DNA of 64,000 nucleotides, taken from assembly GCA_963643465.1 (NCBI GenBank), contig CAVIJT010000001.1, forward strand, positions 1 to 64,000. The letters run 5' to 3'. The notes under the pieces were generated by a model that did not search any database, had not been told where the DNA came from, and saw nothing but the letters and a program-made list of their open reading frames with translations. Shown here piece by piece: positions 17,015 through 24,387 of this stretch. The position numbers and the translations under genes are program-made. The DNA comes from CAG-411 sp963643465. GTDB lineage: Bacteria > Bacillota > Clostridia > Lachnospirales > Lachnospiraceae. Numbering within the stretch: position 1 is the first letter of the stretch; every line of letters starts with the position of its first letter.

Positions 17015-17037
17015 GCATCCGATGAATCACCGGATGC
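17015..17037 (-). terminator. Probable terminator of the HPt gene
   Basis: GCATCCG (17015-17021) pairs with CGGATGC (17031-17037) just after the stop at 17046. The following T tract is weak (TATTATCTTT). Confidence 0.55.
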
Positions 17038-17045
17038 CCCTTCCT

Positions 17046-17405
17046 TTACATATACGCATTTATAATATCAACCGTTTCCTCATAAGCAACTTTCAACTCA
17101 TCTGTCCAACCATTGATTTTTTCCATATCTTTTGCCCCACGAATCTCGTCTACAATTTTTTGTGTAATATCAGATACTTTTGTCAAGCCAAGATTGCTGG
17201 CAACTCCCTTTAAAGTATGTACGCTACCTTCTGCTTTTGCAAAATCCTGCACTTTAATCTCATCCAGATAATGTGCATAATTTTCATCCCCTGGAAACTT
17301 CTTTACTAAGCGCACACAAATGGCTTCATTATTTGCAAATCGCTTCAATAGTTCTGCAGTTCTATTCCCTGCTGCCTCTAGTTTTACTAACATTTCTTCT
17401 GTCAT
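17046..17405 (-). CDS. HPt-domain phosphotransfer protein
   Basis: This 119-aa four-helix protein has the phosphoacceptor His63 in VHTLKGVASNLGL, the standard HPt motif, and no kinase or receiver domain. It probably shuttles phosphate between a hybrid kinase and a response regulator encoded elsewhere. No partner is adjacent; the HD-GYP response regulator at 56055 is one candidate in this window, by speculation only. Confidence 0.9.
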   Translation of the reverse strand: MTEEMLVKLEAAGNRTAELLKRFANNEAICVRLVKKFPGDENYAHYLDEIKVQDFAKAEGSVHTLKGVASNLGLTKVSDITQKIVDEIRGAKDMEKINGWTDELKVAYEETVDIINAYM

Positions 17406-17487
17406 TCTACTACCTCCATCATCCCATTTATCTTAACGTGTCTGTCTTAATTAACAACAGATACGAAAATTCCCTTCCTCATTAACA

Positions 17488-18429
17488 TTAACTAAATAAA
17501 TCCTTCTTCTTTAAGATAATTGCTACAATAATACAAATACATACAATAAAACCTACTAAAACCGGAAATCCATATGTAGTATCCGAAAAAGGTAAACTCT
17601 TTTCCACATTCATTCCCCACATTCCTGATATAATATTAGGAATGGAAAGAAGAATGGTAACTGATGTCAACATCTTCATTACATTGTTCAGCGAATTATC
17701 AATTACCGATGAAAACAACTCTCTCGTACCATTTAAAATGTCCCGATAAATGTTCGCCATCTCGATGGCCTGCTGATTCTCTATAATAACATCGCTGAGC
17801 AATTCCTTATCTTCCGGATATTGCTTTATTCTTGTATATCGGCTCAACTTATCAAGAACAACACCATTTACACGCAAAGAAGTAGCAAAATAAACCAAAT
17901 CCGACTCTAATTCATGCAAAATAATCAAGTCATCTTTCGTGGTTCCCTGACTTAGCTTACTCTCCATCTCTTCACGCTGTTTATCAATACGTCGCAGATA
18001 ATGCAAATATGCAGATGTATTGCTATACAAAATCTGATATACAAATCGGGTCTTCTTAAATGTATGGAAATCCCGTATTTTATCATTGATAAATGGTTTT
18101 AGTACCAGTGTATCCTCCAAACAAACGGTTAAAATCATCTTATCCATAAGAATAATTGCAAGCGGGATAGTGGTATAGGCTTTGTTCCCGTTACGAATCT
18201 CTTTGGAAGGCACATCCACCAAAATCAAAGTATATTCATCCGTAATCTCAATTCGAGATGCCTCTTCTTCATCCAGCGAAGCCCGAAGGTCATCTGCATC
18301 AATCTTGCATACACTGGCTACTTCCATTACTTCTTCGAGCGAGGGGTCTGTAAGACAAATCCAAGCATCTTCTTCTATTGCATCTAATGTACACAATTTT
18401 CCGTCTAATGTCTTAAAAATTCTTAACAT
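17488..18429 (-). CDS. corA: CorA family divalent-cation channel
   Basis: This 313-aa protein has a large cytoplasmic N-terminal domain, a long helix (about 150-260) and two C-terminal membrane helices. The pore motif GMN is at 272-274 (MWGMNVE), followed by the second helix and the basic tail KKKDLFS. It moves Mg2+ (or Co2+/Ni2+) through a pentamer. The start at 18429 has AGGAGG 9 nt upstream; the 25-residue extension to 18504 lacks a site and reads through untranslated sequence. Confidence 0.95.
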   Translation of the reverse strand: MLRIFKTLDGKLCTLDAIEEDAWICLTDPSLEEVMEVASVCKIDADDLRASLDEEEASRIEITDEYTLILVDVPSKEIRNGNKAYTTIPLAIILMDKMILTVCLEDTLVLKPFINDKIRDFHTFKKTRFVYQILYSNTSAYLHYLRRIDKQREEMESKLSQGTTKDDLIILHELESDLVYFATSLRVNGVVLDKLSRYTRIKQYPEDKELLSDVIIENQQAIEMANIYRDILNGTRELFSSVIDNSLNNVMKMLTSVTILLSIPNIISGMWGMNVEKSLPFSDTTYGFPVLVGFIVCICIIVAIILKKKDLFS

Positions 18430-18675
18430 TCCATTTGCCCTCCTCTGCTCTTTTGCGCAATTTCGTATTATACAAAGGGTTCTTGCTCCGCAATATTCCC
18501 TCAACTATCTATTATAACATAGTTTTATGAATAACTCTAGCCCAAATAACATACACATTCCAAAACATAATATCAGAAGTTACTGTTCACACTCGTATAA
18601 ACAGGAACGTTTGAGACAATGCCCCACATGCAAAATGCCCCAAACACTCCTGCCTTCTCTGTACCCCATACAAAT

Positions 18676-19032
18676 CTATGCCTTCTCTTTTGGCGAAAAG
18701 CAAAAGGAAGCAATATATCCAAAAATAAGTGCTGCAGAAATTCCCACTGCAGAGGCTGTAAATCCACCCTTAAACAAACCAAGAAATCCAAATTGGTCTA
18801 CTGCATCTTTCACTCCCTGAAATAATACATTTCCAAATCCTAATAATGGTACAGTCGCTCCAGCTTTTGCCCACTCCGAAAAAGGTTCATAAATTCCAAT
18901 GGCTCCAAGAACTGCTCCTGTACAAACCATAATTACCATAATCCGCCCAGGCATCAATTTTGTGTTATCCATTAGAATTTGCGTCAACGCACAAATAATT
19001 CCACCTACCACAAATGCTATCACATAATCCAT
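18676..19032 (-). CDS. spoVAE: Stage V sporulation protein AE
   Basis: This 118-aa membrane protein, with about four hydrophobic segments (residues 4-22, 30-48, 62-80, 92-110), matches SpoVAE (the SpoVAEb type), part of the channel that loads Ca-dipicolinic acid into the forespore. The ATG lies one base past the spoVAD stop with GGGAGGATTG upstream; the longer frame to 19092 would overlap spoVAD. It ends the downstream half of a split spoVA cluster. The 18430-18675 gap shows no further gene I would defend. Confidence 0.93.
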   Translation of the reverse strand: MDYVIAFVVGGIICALTQILMDNTKLMPGRIMVIMVCTGAVLGAIGIYEPFSEWAKAGATVPLLGFGNVLFQGVKDAVDQFGFLGLFKGGFTASAVGISAALIFGYIASFCFSPKEKA

Positions 19033-19033
19033 G

Positions 19034-20065
19034 TCAATCCTCCCTCTCAAGCAAAATACCATGTGCAATGCCTGGTATGGTTTCTCCCTCATTGAAACTT
19101 ACTTTTGATAACAAGGCTCCTGTTGGTACAAACAAAATCTTTTTCCATCTTTTTTGCCGAAACTGCTCCATAATAAATCCAGCCAACGTAATAGCTGCGC
19201 AGCCACATCCACTTCCTCCTGCATGTACATCCTGCTCTTCGTTTTTGTATATTTCTATTCCACAATCCATATATTTTTCTTCAATGGAAAGATTTTGCTC
19301 CTCCAACATATCTAACAAAATCCGCTTTCCAACAAGTCCTAAATCCCCCGTTACAATTTTGTCATATTCCTGCACTTTACTGCCAAAATCAGAGAAATGT
19401 GCCAAAATAACATTTGCAGCAGCTGGTGCCATACATGCTCCCATATTCATGGAATCTTTTACTCCAAAATCAGTTACTTTTCCGGTCGTAACCCCTGTTA
19501 CTCTTACATAAGGAGCTTTTCCTTTCTTTTGATTTCCCAATACAAAGGCTCCACTTCCTGTCACTGTCCATGTTGCAGAAAGCGGCTTTTGATTTCCATA
19601 AGGCAACGGAAAACGAAACTGTCGTTCCGCTACCTCCGTGTGACTGGAAGTTACTGCAATGGTCTTTTTTGCATACCCTCCCTCCACTAACATGGAGGCA
19701 ATCGCAAGACTCTCTCCCATGGTCGAACAGGCTCCATACACTCCAAACAAAGGAATTTCAAAATTCATAATTCCAAATGTCGTACCAGTAATCTGCGCCT
19801 GCAAATCTCCTGCCACTAAATACTGTATTTCTTTTGGGGTCACTCCTGCTCTTGTCATGGCTGTCTCTACTGCTTTTTTTTGCAGTTCTCCCTCTGCTTC
19901 CTCCCAAGATTCTTTTCCACACATAGGGTCCCCCTCGATTACATCAAAATATGAACCAAGGGGACCGTCACTCTCTTTTGTTCCAGCAACGCTCCCCCAT
20001 CCAATTAAATAAGGCGGTTCTTCATAGCGGATACTTTGCTGTCCTAAATGTTTCATTTTTGACAT
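19034..20065 (-). CDS. spoVAD: Stage V sporulation protein AD
   Basis: This 343-aa protein has the thiolase-like fold of SpoVAD, which binds dipicolinic acid at the inner spore membrane. Recognisable segments are YLIGWGSVAG, GDLQAQITGT, FGVYGACSTMGESLAIAS (Cys in the thiolase position) and GGSGCGCAA near the C-terminus. The ATG at 20065 has GGAG 10 nt upstream; a GTG at 20074 is a poorer alternative. It has its own sigma-G-like promoter at 20092-20121, which explains how it is expressed apart from spoVAA-AB-AC. Confidence 0.95.
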   Translation of the reverse strand: MSKMKHLGQQSIRYEEPPYLIGWGSVAGTKESDGPLGSYFDVIEGDPMCGKESWEEAEGELQKKAVETAMTRAGVTPKEIQYLVAGDLQAQITGTTFGIMNFEIPLFGVYGACSTMGESLAIASMLVEGGYAKKTIAVTSSHTEVAERQFRFPLPYGNQKPLSATWTVTGSGAFVLGNQKKGKAPYVRVTGVTTGKVTDFGVKDSMNMGACMAPAAANVILAHFSDFGSKVQEYDKIVTGDLGLVGKRILLDMLEEQNLSIEEKYMDCGIEIYKNEEQDVHAGGSGCGCAAITLAGFIMEQFRQKRWKKILFVPTGALLSKVSFNEGETIPGIAHGILLERED

Positions 20066-20091
20066 CGTCCTCACACTCCATTTCCTATGGA

Positions 20092-20121
20092 TAGTATGAA
20101 CAATCCGCTAAAAAACTATTC
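20092..20121 (-). promoter_or_regulatory. Sigma-G-like promoter of spoVAD-spoVAE
   Basis: On the minus strand GAATA (20121-20117), an 18-bp spacer, then CATACTA (20098-20092). This fits the B. subtilis forespore sigma-G pattern GHATR-N17/18-CATNHTA at every defined position and is 27 bp before the spoVAD start. Confidence 0.82.
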
Positions 20122-20140
20122 TTTTGAAAAAAATTAGTAG

Positions 20141-21133
20141 TTATTCATCAATATAACCATACATTCCCCTAACTGAAACTTCGCCGCTGGAAACCTCTTC
20201 CCTTGTGCCATCCTCATAGCGAACCTGCAAATGAAAATTCTCCGTAACTCCCTCTGCGTATCCCAACCGTTCTTCTTTTCCACGTAAAAGGCGAACCTGC
20301 TTTTTGGTTGTAACACAATGCGTTCGGTAATAATCCAAATAGACTTCTTTACCTTTTGGCCATTGGGCAAACATCATATCCAATTCTTCTATTACGGCTG
20401 CTGCCAGTTGCGCCCGATTCACATACTTTCCAGATTGTTCATCAATAGAAGAGGCTTTTTCTCTAATTTCTTCTGGAAAATCTTCTATCTTATTATGCAC
20501 ATTTAACCCAATTCCAACAATAAGATGTTGAATTCTTCCACTTTCTCCCTCTACCGAAAGTTCTGTAAGAATTCCACAAACTTTTTTTCCATTCAGCACC
20601 ACATCGTTTACCCATTTTATTCCAGGCGCAATGCCAACGATCTTCTCAATTGCTTTAGACACGCACACAGCCACCCATGCTGTTATTTCTGAAATATGTT
20701 CTAACTCCCCCTGTGGTTTCATAAGCATAGAAAGATAAATGCCAGTATTTTTGTCAGACTGAAACGTTCTTCCCAATCTTCCTTTTCCTGCGGTTTGCTC
20801 ATTTGCAATAGCAACTGTACCTGCATTTGCTCCATTTTGTGCCAATTCTTTCAACCGATTATTGGTGGAATCTGTACTTTCATAGCAAATGATTTCTCCG
20901 CCTCTCTCCTTCGTAAGAAATGAAGCAATTTCTCCCTTGGTCAGTTTGTCTACTGTATTTTCCAACCGATACCCTTTATTTGTGGCAGACACAATCTGAT
21001 ACCCTTCTTTTCGAAGCTTATTGACCGCTGTATGAATAGCAGCTCTGCTTACGCCGATTTCTTTGCTCATTGTTTCCCCTGATATATAATCCTCTGCCTG
21101 TTTCAGTAGCAACAACACCTGATCTTTTGTCAT
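20141..21133 (-). CDS. birA: Biotin operon repressor / biotin-protein ligase
   Basis: This 330-aa bifunctional BirA has a winged helix-turn-helix (about 1-60: SGETMSKEIGVSRAAIHTAV), then the ligase domain with the biotinyl-AMP loop GKGRLGR (116-122), substrate motif KWVNDVV (173-179) and a C-terminal SH3-like cap. It activates biotin and attaches it to carboxylase carrier domains, and can repress biotin genes. No biotin genes are next to it; it is one of three unrelated genes separating the two spoVA halves. Confidence 0.96.
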   Translation of the reverse strand: MTKDQVLLLLKQAEDYISGETMSKEIGVSRAAIHTAVNKLRKEGYQIVSATNKGYRLENTVDKLTKGEIASFLTKERGGEIICYESTDSTNNRLKELAQNGANAGTVAIANEQTAGKGRLGRTFQSDKNTGIYLSMLMKPQGELEHISEITAWVAVCVSKAIEKIVGIAPGIKWVNDVVLNGKKVCGILTELSVEGESGRIQHLIVGIGLNVHNKIEDFPEEIREKASSIDEQSGKYVNRAQLAAAVIEELDMMFAQWPKGKEVYLDYYRTHCVTTKKQVRLLRGKEERLGYAEGVTENFHLQVRYEDGTREEVSSGEVSVRGMYGYIDE

Positions 21134-21190
21134 GCTCCAGCCTCCCTTTCACTTTTCCTGCACTCATTGAAAAAGTATACCATTTCAGAA

Positions 21191-21248
21191 CAAAGCGTGC
21201 AAGCACGCTCCGCGACGTTACACTTTTCCAATGTACTTGCACGCTTTG
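21191..21248. repeat. GC-rich 13-bp inverted repeat upstream of birA
   Basis: CAAAGCGTGCAAG (21191-21203) and CTTGCACGCTTTG (21236-21248) are perfect complements around a 32-nt loop. The segment is clearly richer in GC than its surroundings. It lies about 60 nt before the birA start. It has no T tract, so it is not an ordinary terminator. Confidence 0.6.
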
Positions 21249-21344
21249 CCGCGCCGAATTTGGTACGCAGTACATCTTCCATACAAATTCGTGCGCATCC
21301 TGCCAAGAGGGCTTTTATCTTATAGGACGCATTTTCCTATAGAA

Positions 21345-21369
21345 TAAAAAAAGCCAGATATAATCCGGC
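21345..21369 (-). terminator. Terminator of the Fur-family gene
   Basis: Read on the minus strand, GCCGGAT (21369-21363) pairs with ATCTGGC (21359-21353), with one G-T, and is followed by seven or more T, just after the stop at 21374. Confidence 0.85.
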
Positions 21370-21373
21370 CTTC

Positions 21374-21829
21374 TCATGATTTTCCGCACTGGCAAGGTAC
21401 AACATTTACCGAGCGTATTCCAATATTTTTTCCATATCCACATTTTTCTAATCCTGCAAGAATCACATTTCTCCATTCTTTAGGGGACAGGCTGCACACC
21501 GAATCATCTTCAAACTCAATCTGGCATGCCTCCGTTTTATCACAGTCCATACTACAAGATATTTTATACATATTTTTTCGATTAATAGCTCCTATGGATT
21601 CCAATAAACTAACCATACGATACACCGTTGATTGTCCAATTCCTTTATCCCTCTTAGATGCCTCGTAAAAAATTTCCTTACAACAGGAACATTCCTCTGA
21701 CAAAATAATGTCTAACAATATCAAACGTTGCTTGGTAATACGGTATCCCTTTTCTTTTAGCCGTTCTACTACAATCTCTTTTTGCATTTTGGTTCTCTCA
21801 AATAGTACCTCATTTTCCTTTTTCTTCAT
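21374..21829 (-). CDS. Atypical Fur-family regulator, Cys-rich and His-free
   Basis: This 151-aa protein has the Fur winged helix (YRITKQRLILLDII near 29-42; recognition helix IGQSTVYRMVSLLESIGAI, about 64-82). Classical Fur, Zur and PerR bind metal through histidines, but this sequence has no histidine at all and ten cysteines (47, 49, 50, 92, 96, 102, 112, 130, 146, 148). The usual HPT before the recognition helix is replaced by SCC, and the His-rich dimer region by CSMDCDKTEAC. It may sense a thiophilic metal or thiol redox state. The start at 21829 has GGAGG upstream. Two inverted repeats upstream suggest autoregulation. Confidence 0.88.
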   Translation of the reverse strand: MKKKENEVLFERTKMQKEIVVERLKEKGYRITKQRLILLDIILSEECSCCKEIFYEASKRDKGIGQSTVYRMVSLLESIGAINRKNMYKISCSMDCDKTEACQIEFEDDSVCSLSPKEWRNVILAGLEKCGYGKNIGIRSVNVVPCQCGKS

Positions 21830-21853
21830 GAAACAACCTCCAAATATTATCAA

Positions 21854-21906
21854 GTTAGCCTAAGCTAACTATTACCGTCAACAATATGTTGTTAGTTCGC
21901 ACTAAC
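21854..21906. promoter_or_regulatory. Candidate operators of the Fur-family gene
   Basis: GTTAGC-N4-GCTAAC (21854-21869) is a perfect inverted repeat 25 bp before the start codon; a related GTTAG-N6-CTAAC lies at 21891-21906. Both share the half-site GTTAG. No other gene's regulator is nearby. Confidence 0.6.
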
Positions 21907-21991
21907 CAAGTATAGCATCTTTTTTTAGCAAAGGCAAGAACTAAAAAATGGCTACAGTCCATCTTGCAAACTGTAACCATATCTCCACTTC

Positions 21992-22396
21992 CTAATCTTC
22001 CAATCTTTCATAAATATCCTCTGTCATAATCATAGAAACATCCAGCATCTTTTCATATTCTTCATTAGACAGCGGCGTCACATCTCCATGCATATTCCTC
22101 ACTACTTTTAACAACTGTTCTTCTGTACTGCACTCCCGTATTTGCTGAATAAATGCTTCACAATATTTAGGTGTAATCTCCAAAATGGATTCCATCTGTT
22201 CCATAAAATTATCTCCATGAAATCGCAGGATACTATAATATCCATATGTACGCGCAATATACCTCTCCCCACATATCGGACAAGTATGTAGTTCTACTTT
22301 TTGTCCATCCAAAATTCTTTTATTGGCACTTACAGACTGATAAGTATCCATATTGGAACATTTGGGACAAACTGAAACAACTTTATTCTCTTTCAT
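21992..22396 (-). CDS. Hypothetical zinc-ribbon protein (134 aa)
   Basis: No named family is recognised. Two CxxC knuckles (Cys10/13 in VCPKC and Cys39/42 in TCPICG) form a probable zinc ribbon of the CpXC type, followed by a helical acidic domain (60-134). There is no signal or membrane segment. The ATG at 22396 has AAGGAG 9 nt upstream; the open frame to 22438 is longer. It lies between spoVAC and the Fur-family gene on the same strand. Confidence 0.75.
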   Translation of the reverse strand: MKENKVVSVCPKCSNMDTYQSVSANKRILDGQKVELHTCPICGERYIARTYGYYSILRFHGDNFMEQMESILEITPKYCEAFIQQIRECSTEEQLLKVVRNMHGDVTPLSNEEYEKMLDVSMIMTEDIYERLED

Positions 22397-22562
22397 AATC
22401 TCTTCTCCTTTTTGACTCAAATATTCTTTTGTACGCATTTACTTTTCTTTATTATCTCACATTTTTCACATAGTTTCCACCCTTTTTCCGTATTTTTCTG
22501 TGCTGCTTGCACCTTGTCTTGGCGCAAACAGCAATACTATTTGTGAATAATTACCATTTCTT

Positions 22563-23060
22563 CTATGCCCACATACTAATTACCCAGTAAATCACTCCAA
22601 GAATCCAACTACTGAAAATTCCATACAAAATAACTGGTCCTGCAATGGAAAAAATAAAACATCCAATTCCAAAAACCTGCCCCTGTACTTTATAATCCAT
22701 AGCAGATGCCGCAATGGAATTTGCAAATCCCGTTATTGGTACAATGGTTCCGGCTCCCCCCAATTTTGCCATTTTCGGATACCAATTTAGCCCTGTCAAT
22801 ATAACACTGCAAAGCACAAGGGAAATGGTAGTATAAAGACCTGCGTTCTCTTTATTTGCACCTAACATTCCATATACATTTTGAAATATCTGCCCCACAA
22901 CACAAATTAGCCCTCCCATCCAGAAAGCATTGGCTGTATTTATAAGACAATTGTGCTTGGGCGTTGCCTGTTCTACATATTGATTGTATTTTTCGTTTCT
23001 TATCTGTTGATTTTTTTCCTCCACAATTTCCTTCATTGTGACTTTTTGTTTTTCTTCCAT
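22563..23060 (-). CDS. spoVAC: Stage V sporulation protein AC
   Basis: This 165-aa membrane protein has four to five helices (about 45-65, 75-93, 105-130, 135-160) and the family segment KHNCLINTANAFWMGGLICV. SpoVAC is the mechanosensitive channel component that passes Ca-dipicolinic acid. GGAGAG lies 8 nt before the ATG. It follows spoVAB by 11 bp. Unlike the usual order, spoVAD does not follow directly. Confidence 0.95.
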   Translation of the reverse strand: MEEKQKVTMKEIVEEKNQQIRNEKYNQYVEQATPKHNCLINTANAFWMGGLICVVGQIFQNVYGMLGANKENAGLYTTISLVLCSVILTGLNWYPKMAKLGGAGTIVPITGFANSIAASAMDYKVQGQVFGIGCFIFSIAGPVILYGIFSSWILGVIYWVISMWA

Positions 23061-23071
23061 ACGCTACTCTC

Positions 23072-23500
23072 CTATCTGCCTGTCCAGAGTGGATAACATA
23101 ATTGATACCATGATCCCAAAGCCTTTCCAAGCGCTAATGATAAAATGATGGCGGACATACCTTGTCGCAAATGCAACCTTCGCGAAAAAATTGGTATTAC
23201 ATTTAATACTTCTGCCAATGCCATAGCAAGTCCCCCTACAAACATTCCTGAAAATAAGCCAAATATAGCTCCTCCTACATATCCCACTGGAATATATATA
23301 GAAAACACACTACACACATTTCCAATTAATCCACCTACCAGTACCGCATTTTCATACCCCCAACAGGCCCATGCAGTGTGAGTTCGTCCAGCAAGTCTTG
23401 GCATAATTCCTATCATTACAATAAACGCAAATACTCCTGCCGCAATGGACAAACCACTGGTAAGTCCAATAAGGCTTAAAAGCACATATTTAACCAGCAT
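23072..23500 (-). CDS. spoVAB: Stage V sporulation protein AB
   Basis: This 142-aa protein with four or five membrane helices matches SpoVAB. It overlaps the 3' end of spoVAA by 11 bp. Both TTG (23503) and ATG (23500) fit the GGGAGGG site; ATG is given. It is part of the dipicolinate transport complex; its exact role is not known. Confidence 0.92.
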   Translation of the reverse strand: MLVKYVLLSLIGLTSGLSIAAGVFAFIVMIGIMPRLAGRTHTAWACWGYENAVLVGGLIGNVCSVFSIYIPVGYVGGAIFGLFSGMFVGGLAMALAEVLNVIPIFSRRLHLRQGMSAIILSLALGKALGSWYQLCYPLWTGR

Positions 23501-24119
23501 CAATGGTTTTTCCCTCCCTTGCCGAATTCTTTATCAACGCTTTATTTACGTCTTCCTCATAGATTCTCATCTCTACTTGAAGAGGAGTTGGATCATTTTT
23601 AGTCGCCTTTCTGGAGAAATGATTAAAGAATACACATATACCAATTGGCAATCCGATGCTATAAAACAATTCCACAACTCCATTAGAACTTGCTCCATCT
23701 CCTAAAACCAACTGATAGCTTTTATCAAACACATCACTAACACTAACATCCGTATTAAATGTCATAATAGAAAAGGCTGCTCCTATTCCTATAATCAAAC
23801 ATACTACTGCTGCTTTACAGTATTCCCACCACTCACGCTTTTTTCCTGGAACTACATAAGATAGTACAAAATCTTTTTCTCCTAAATTTTCAATTTCTGC
23901 ATCGGGATATTTTTTGTGTATGATTTCAATAATCTTAAGTATGGACATCATATATTTTGTATTTTCTTTGGATTTAATCACTAAAACTTCCGTTTTATTC
24001 AGTTCATGCACCATTTTTTTATCTGTACTATATACTTTTCCTATGTCTTGCAAAAATACTTTACTGTTGCACACTTCCACATTTTGCTCTACCTTCAAGT
24101 AAATTCTTCTGTCCTGCAT
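23490..24119 (-). CDS. spoVAA: Stage V sporulation protein AA
   Basis: This 209-aa protein has a soluble N-terminal domain (1-95) with the family opening IYLKVEQNVEV and two C-terminal membrane helices (about 100-121 and 148-166). It is required with the other SpoVA proteins for Ca-dipicolinate uptake into the forespore. It follows the 50-aa ORF at 24142 by 22 bp in a sigma-G-like operon. Confidence 0.94.
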   Translation of the reverse strand: MQDRRIYLKVEQNVEVCNSKVFLQDIGKVYSTDKKMVHELNKTEVLVIKSKENTKYMMSILKIIEIIHKKYPDAEIENLGEKDFVLSYVVPGKKREWWEYCKAAVVCLIIGIGAAFSIMTFNTDVSVSDVFDKSYQLVLGDGASSNGVVELFYSIGLPIGICVFFNHFSRKATKNDPTPLQVEMRIYEEDVNKALIKNSAREGKTIDAG

Positions 24120-24141
24120 GTTTTTCTCCCTTCTACATCAG

Positions 24142-24294
24142 TTACAGCAATTCTATCTCACTTGTTTCTTGATACACCAATACTCCATCAAACACATCCG
24201 TTGTATTTGTATCATACTGTTCAAAAAGCAAAACCAAACTTGTTACAATACCTATTGTCAACAAAACTACAATACAAATTCTTCTCTTCATCAT
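24142..24294 (-). CDS. 50-aa small membrane protein between sigF and spoVAA
   Basis: A short open frame begins MMKRRICIVVLL, has one transmembrane helix (residues 6-24) and an acidic extracytoplasmic tail ending SEIELL. AGGGAAG lies 6-9 nt before the ATG. It occupies the first place in a transcript that begins at a sigma-G-like promoter (24328-24357) and continues into spoVAA-AB-AC, so expression in the forespore is expected. I do not recognise it. Its tail resembles the extracytoplasmic segment of a single-pass protein rather than a signal peptide product. Confidence 0.78.
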   Translation of the reverse strand: MMKRRICIVVLLTIGIVTSLVLLFEQYDTNTTDVFDGVLVYQETSEIELL

Positions 24295-24327
24295 ATTGCT
24301 TCCCTGCTTTCCAATTTTCTTGCTATG

Positions 24328-24357
24328 TAGTGTGTGCCGTTTTTTATCGCTTTATTC
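24328..24357 (-). promoter_or_regulatory. Sigma-G-like promoter of the 50-aa ORF and spoVAA-AB-AC
   Basis: Minus strand GAATA (24357-24353), an 18-bp spacer, CACACTA (24334-24328). It differs by one base from the CATACTA of the spoVAD promoter and has an identical -35 and spacer length. Confidence 0.78.
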
Positions 24358-24387
24358 ATTTCTTGCTTTTTTTCTTATGCTTTTACC

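Noticed and set aside
18527..18820. Plus-strand 97-aa frame with CPTCK motif
   Set aside because: Most of it is opposite spoVAE, has no ribosome site, and no family is recognised.
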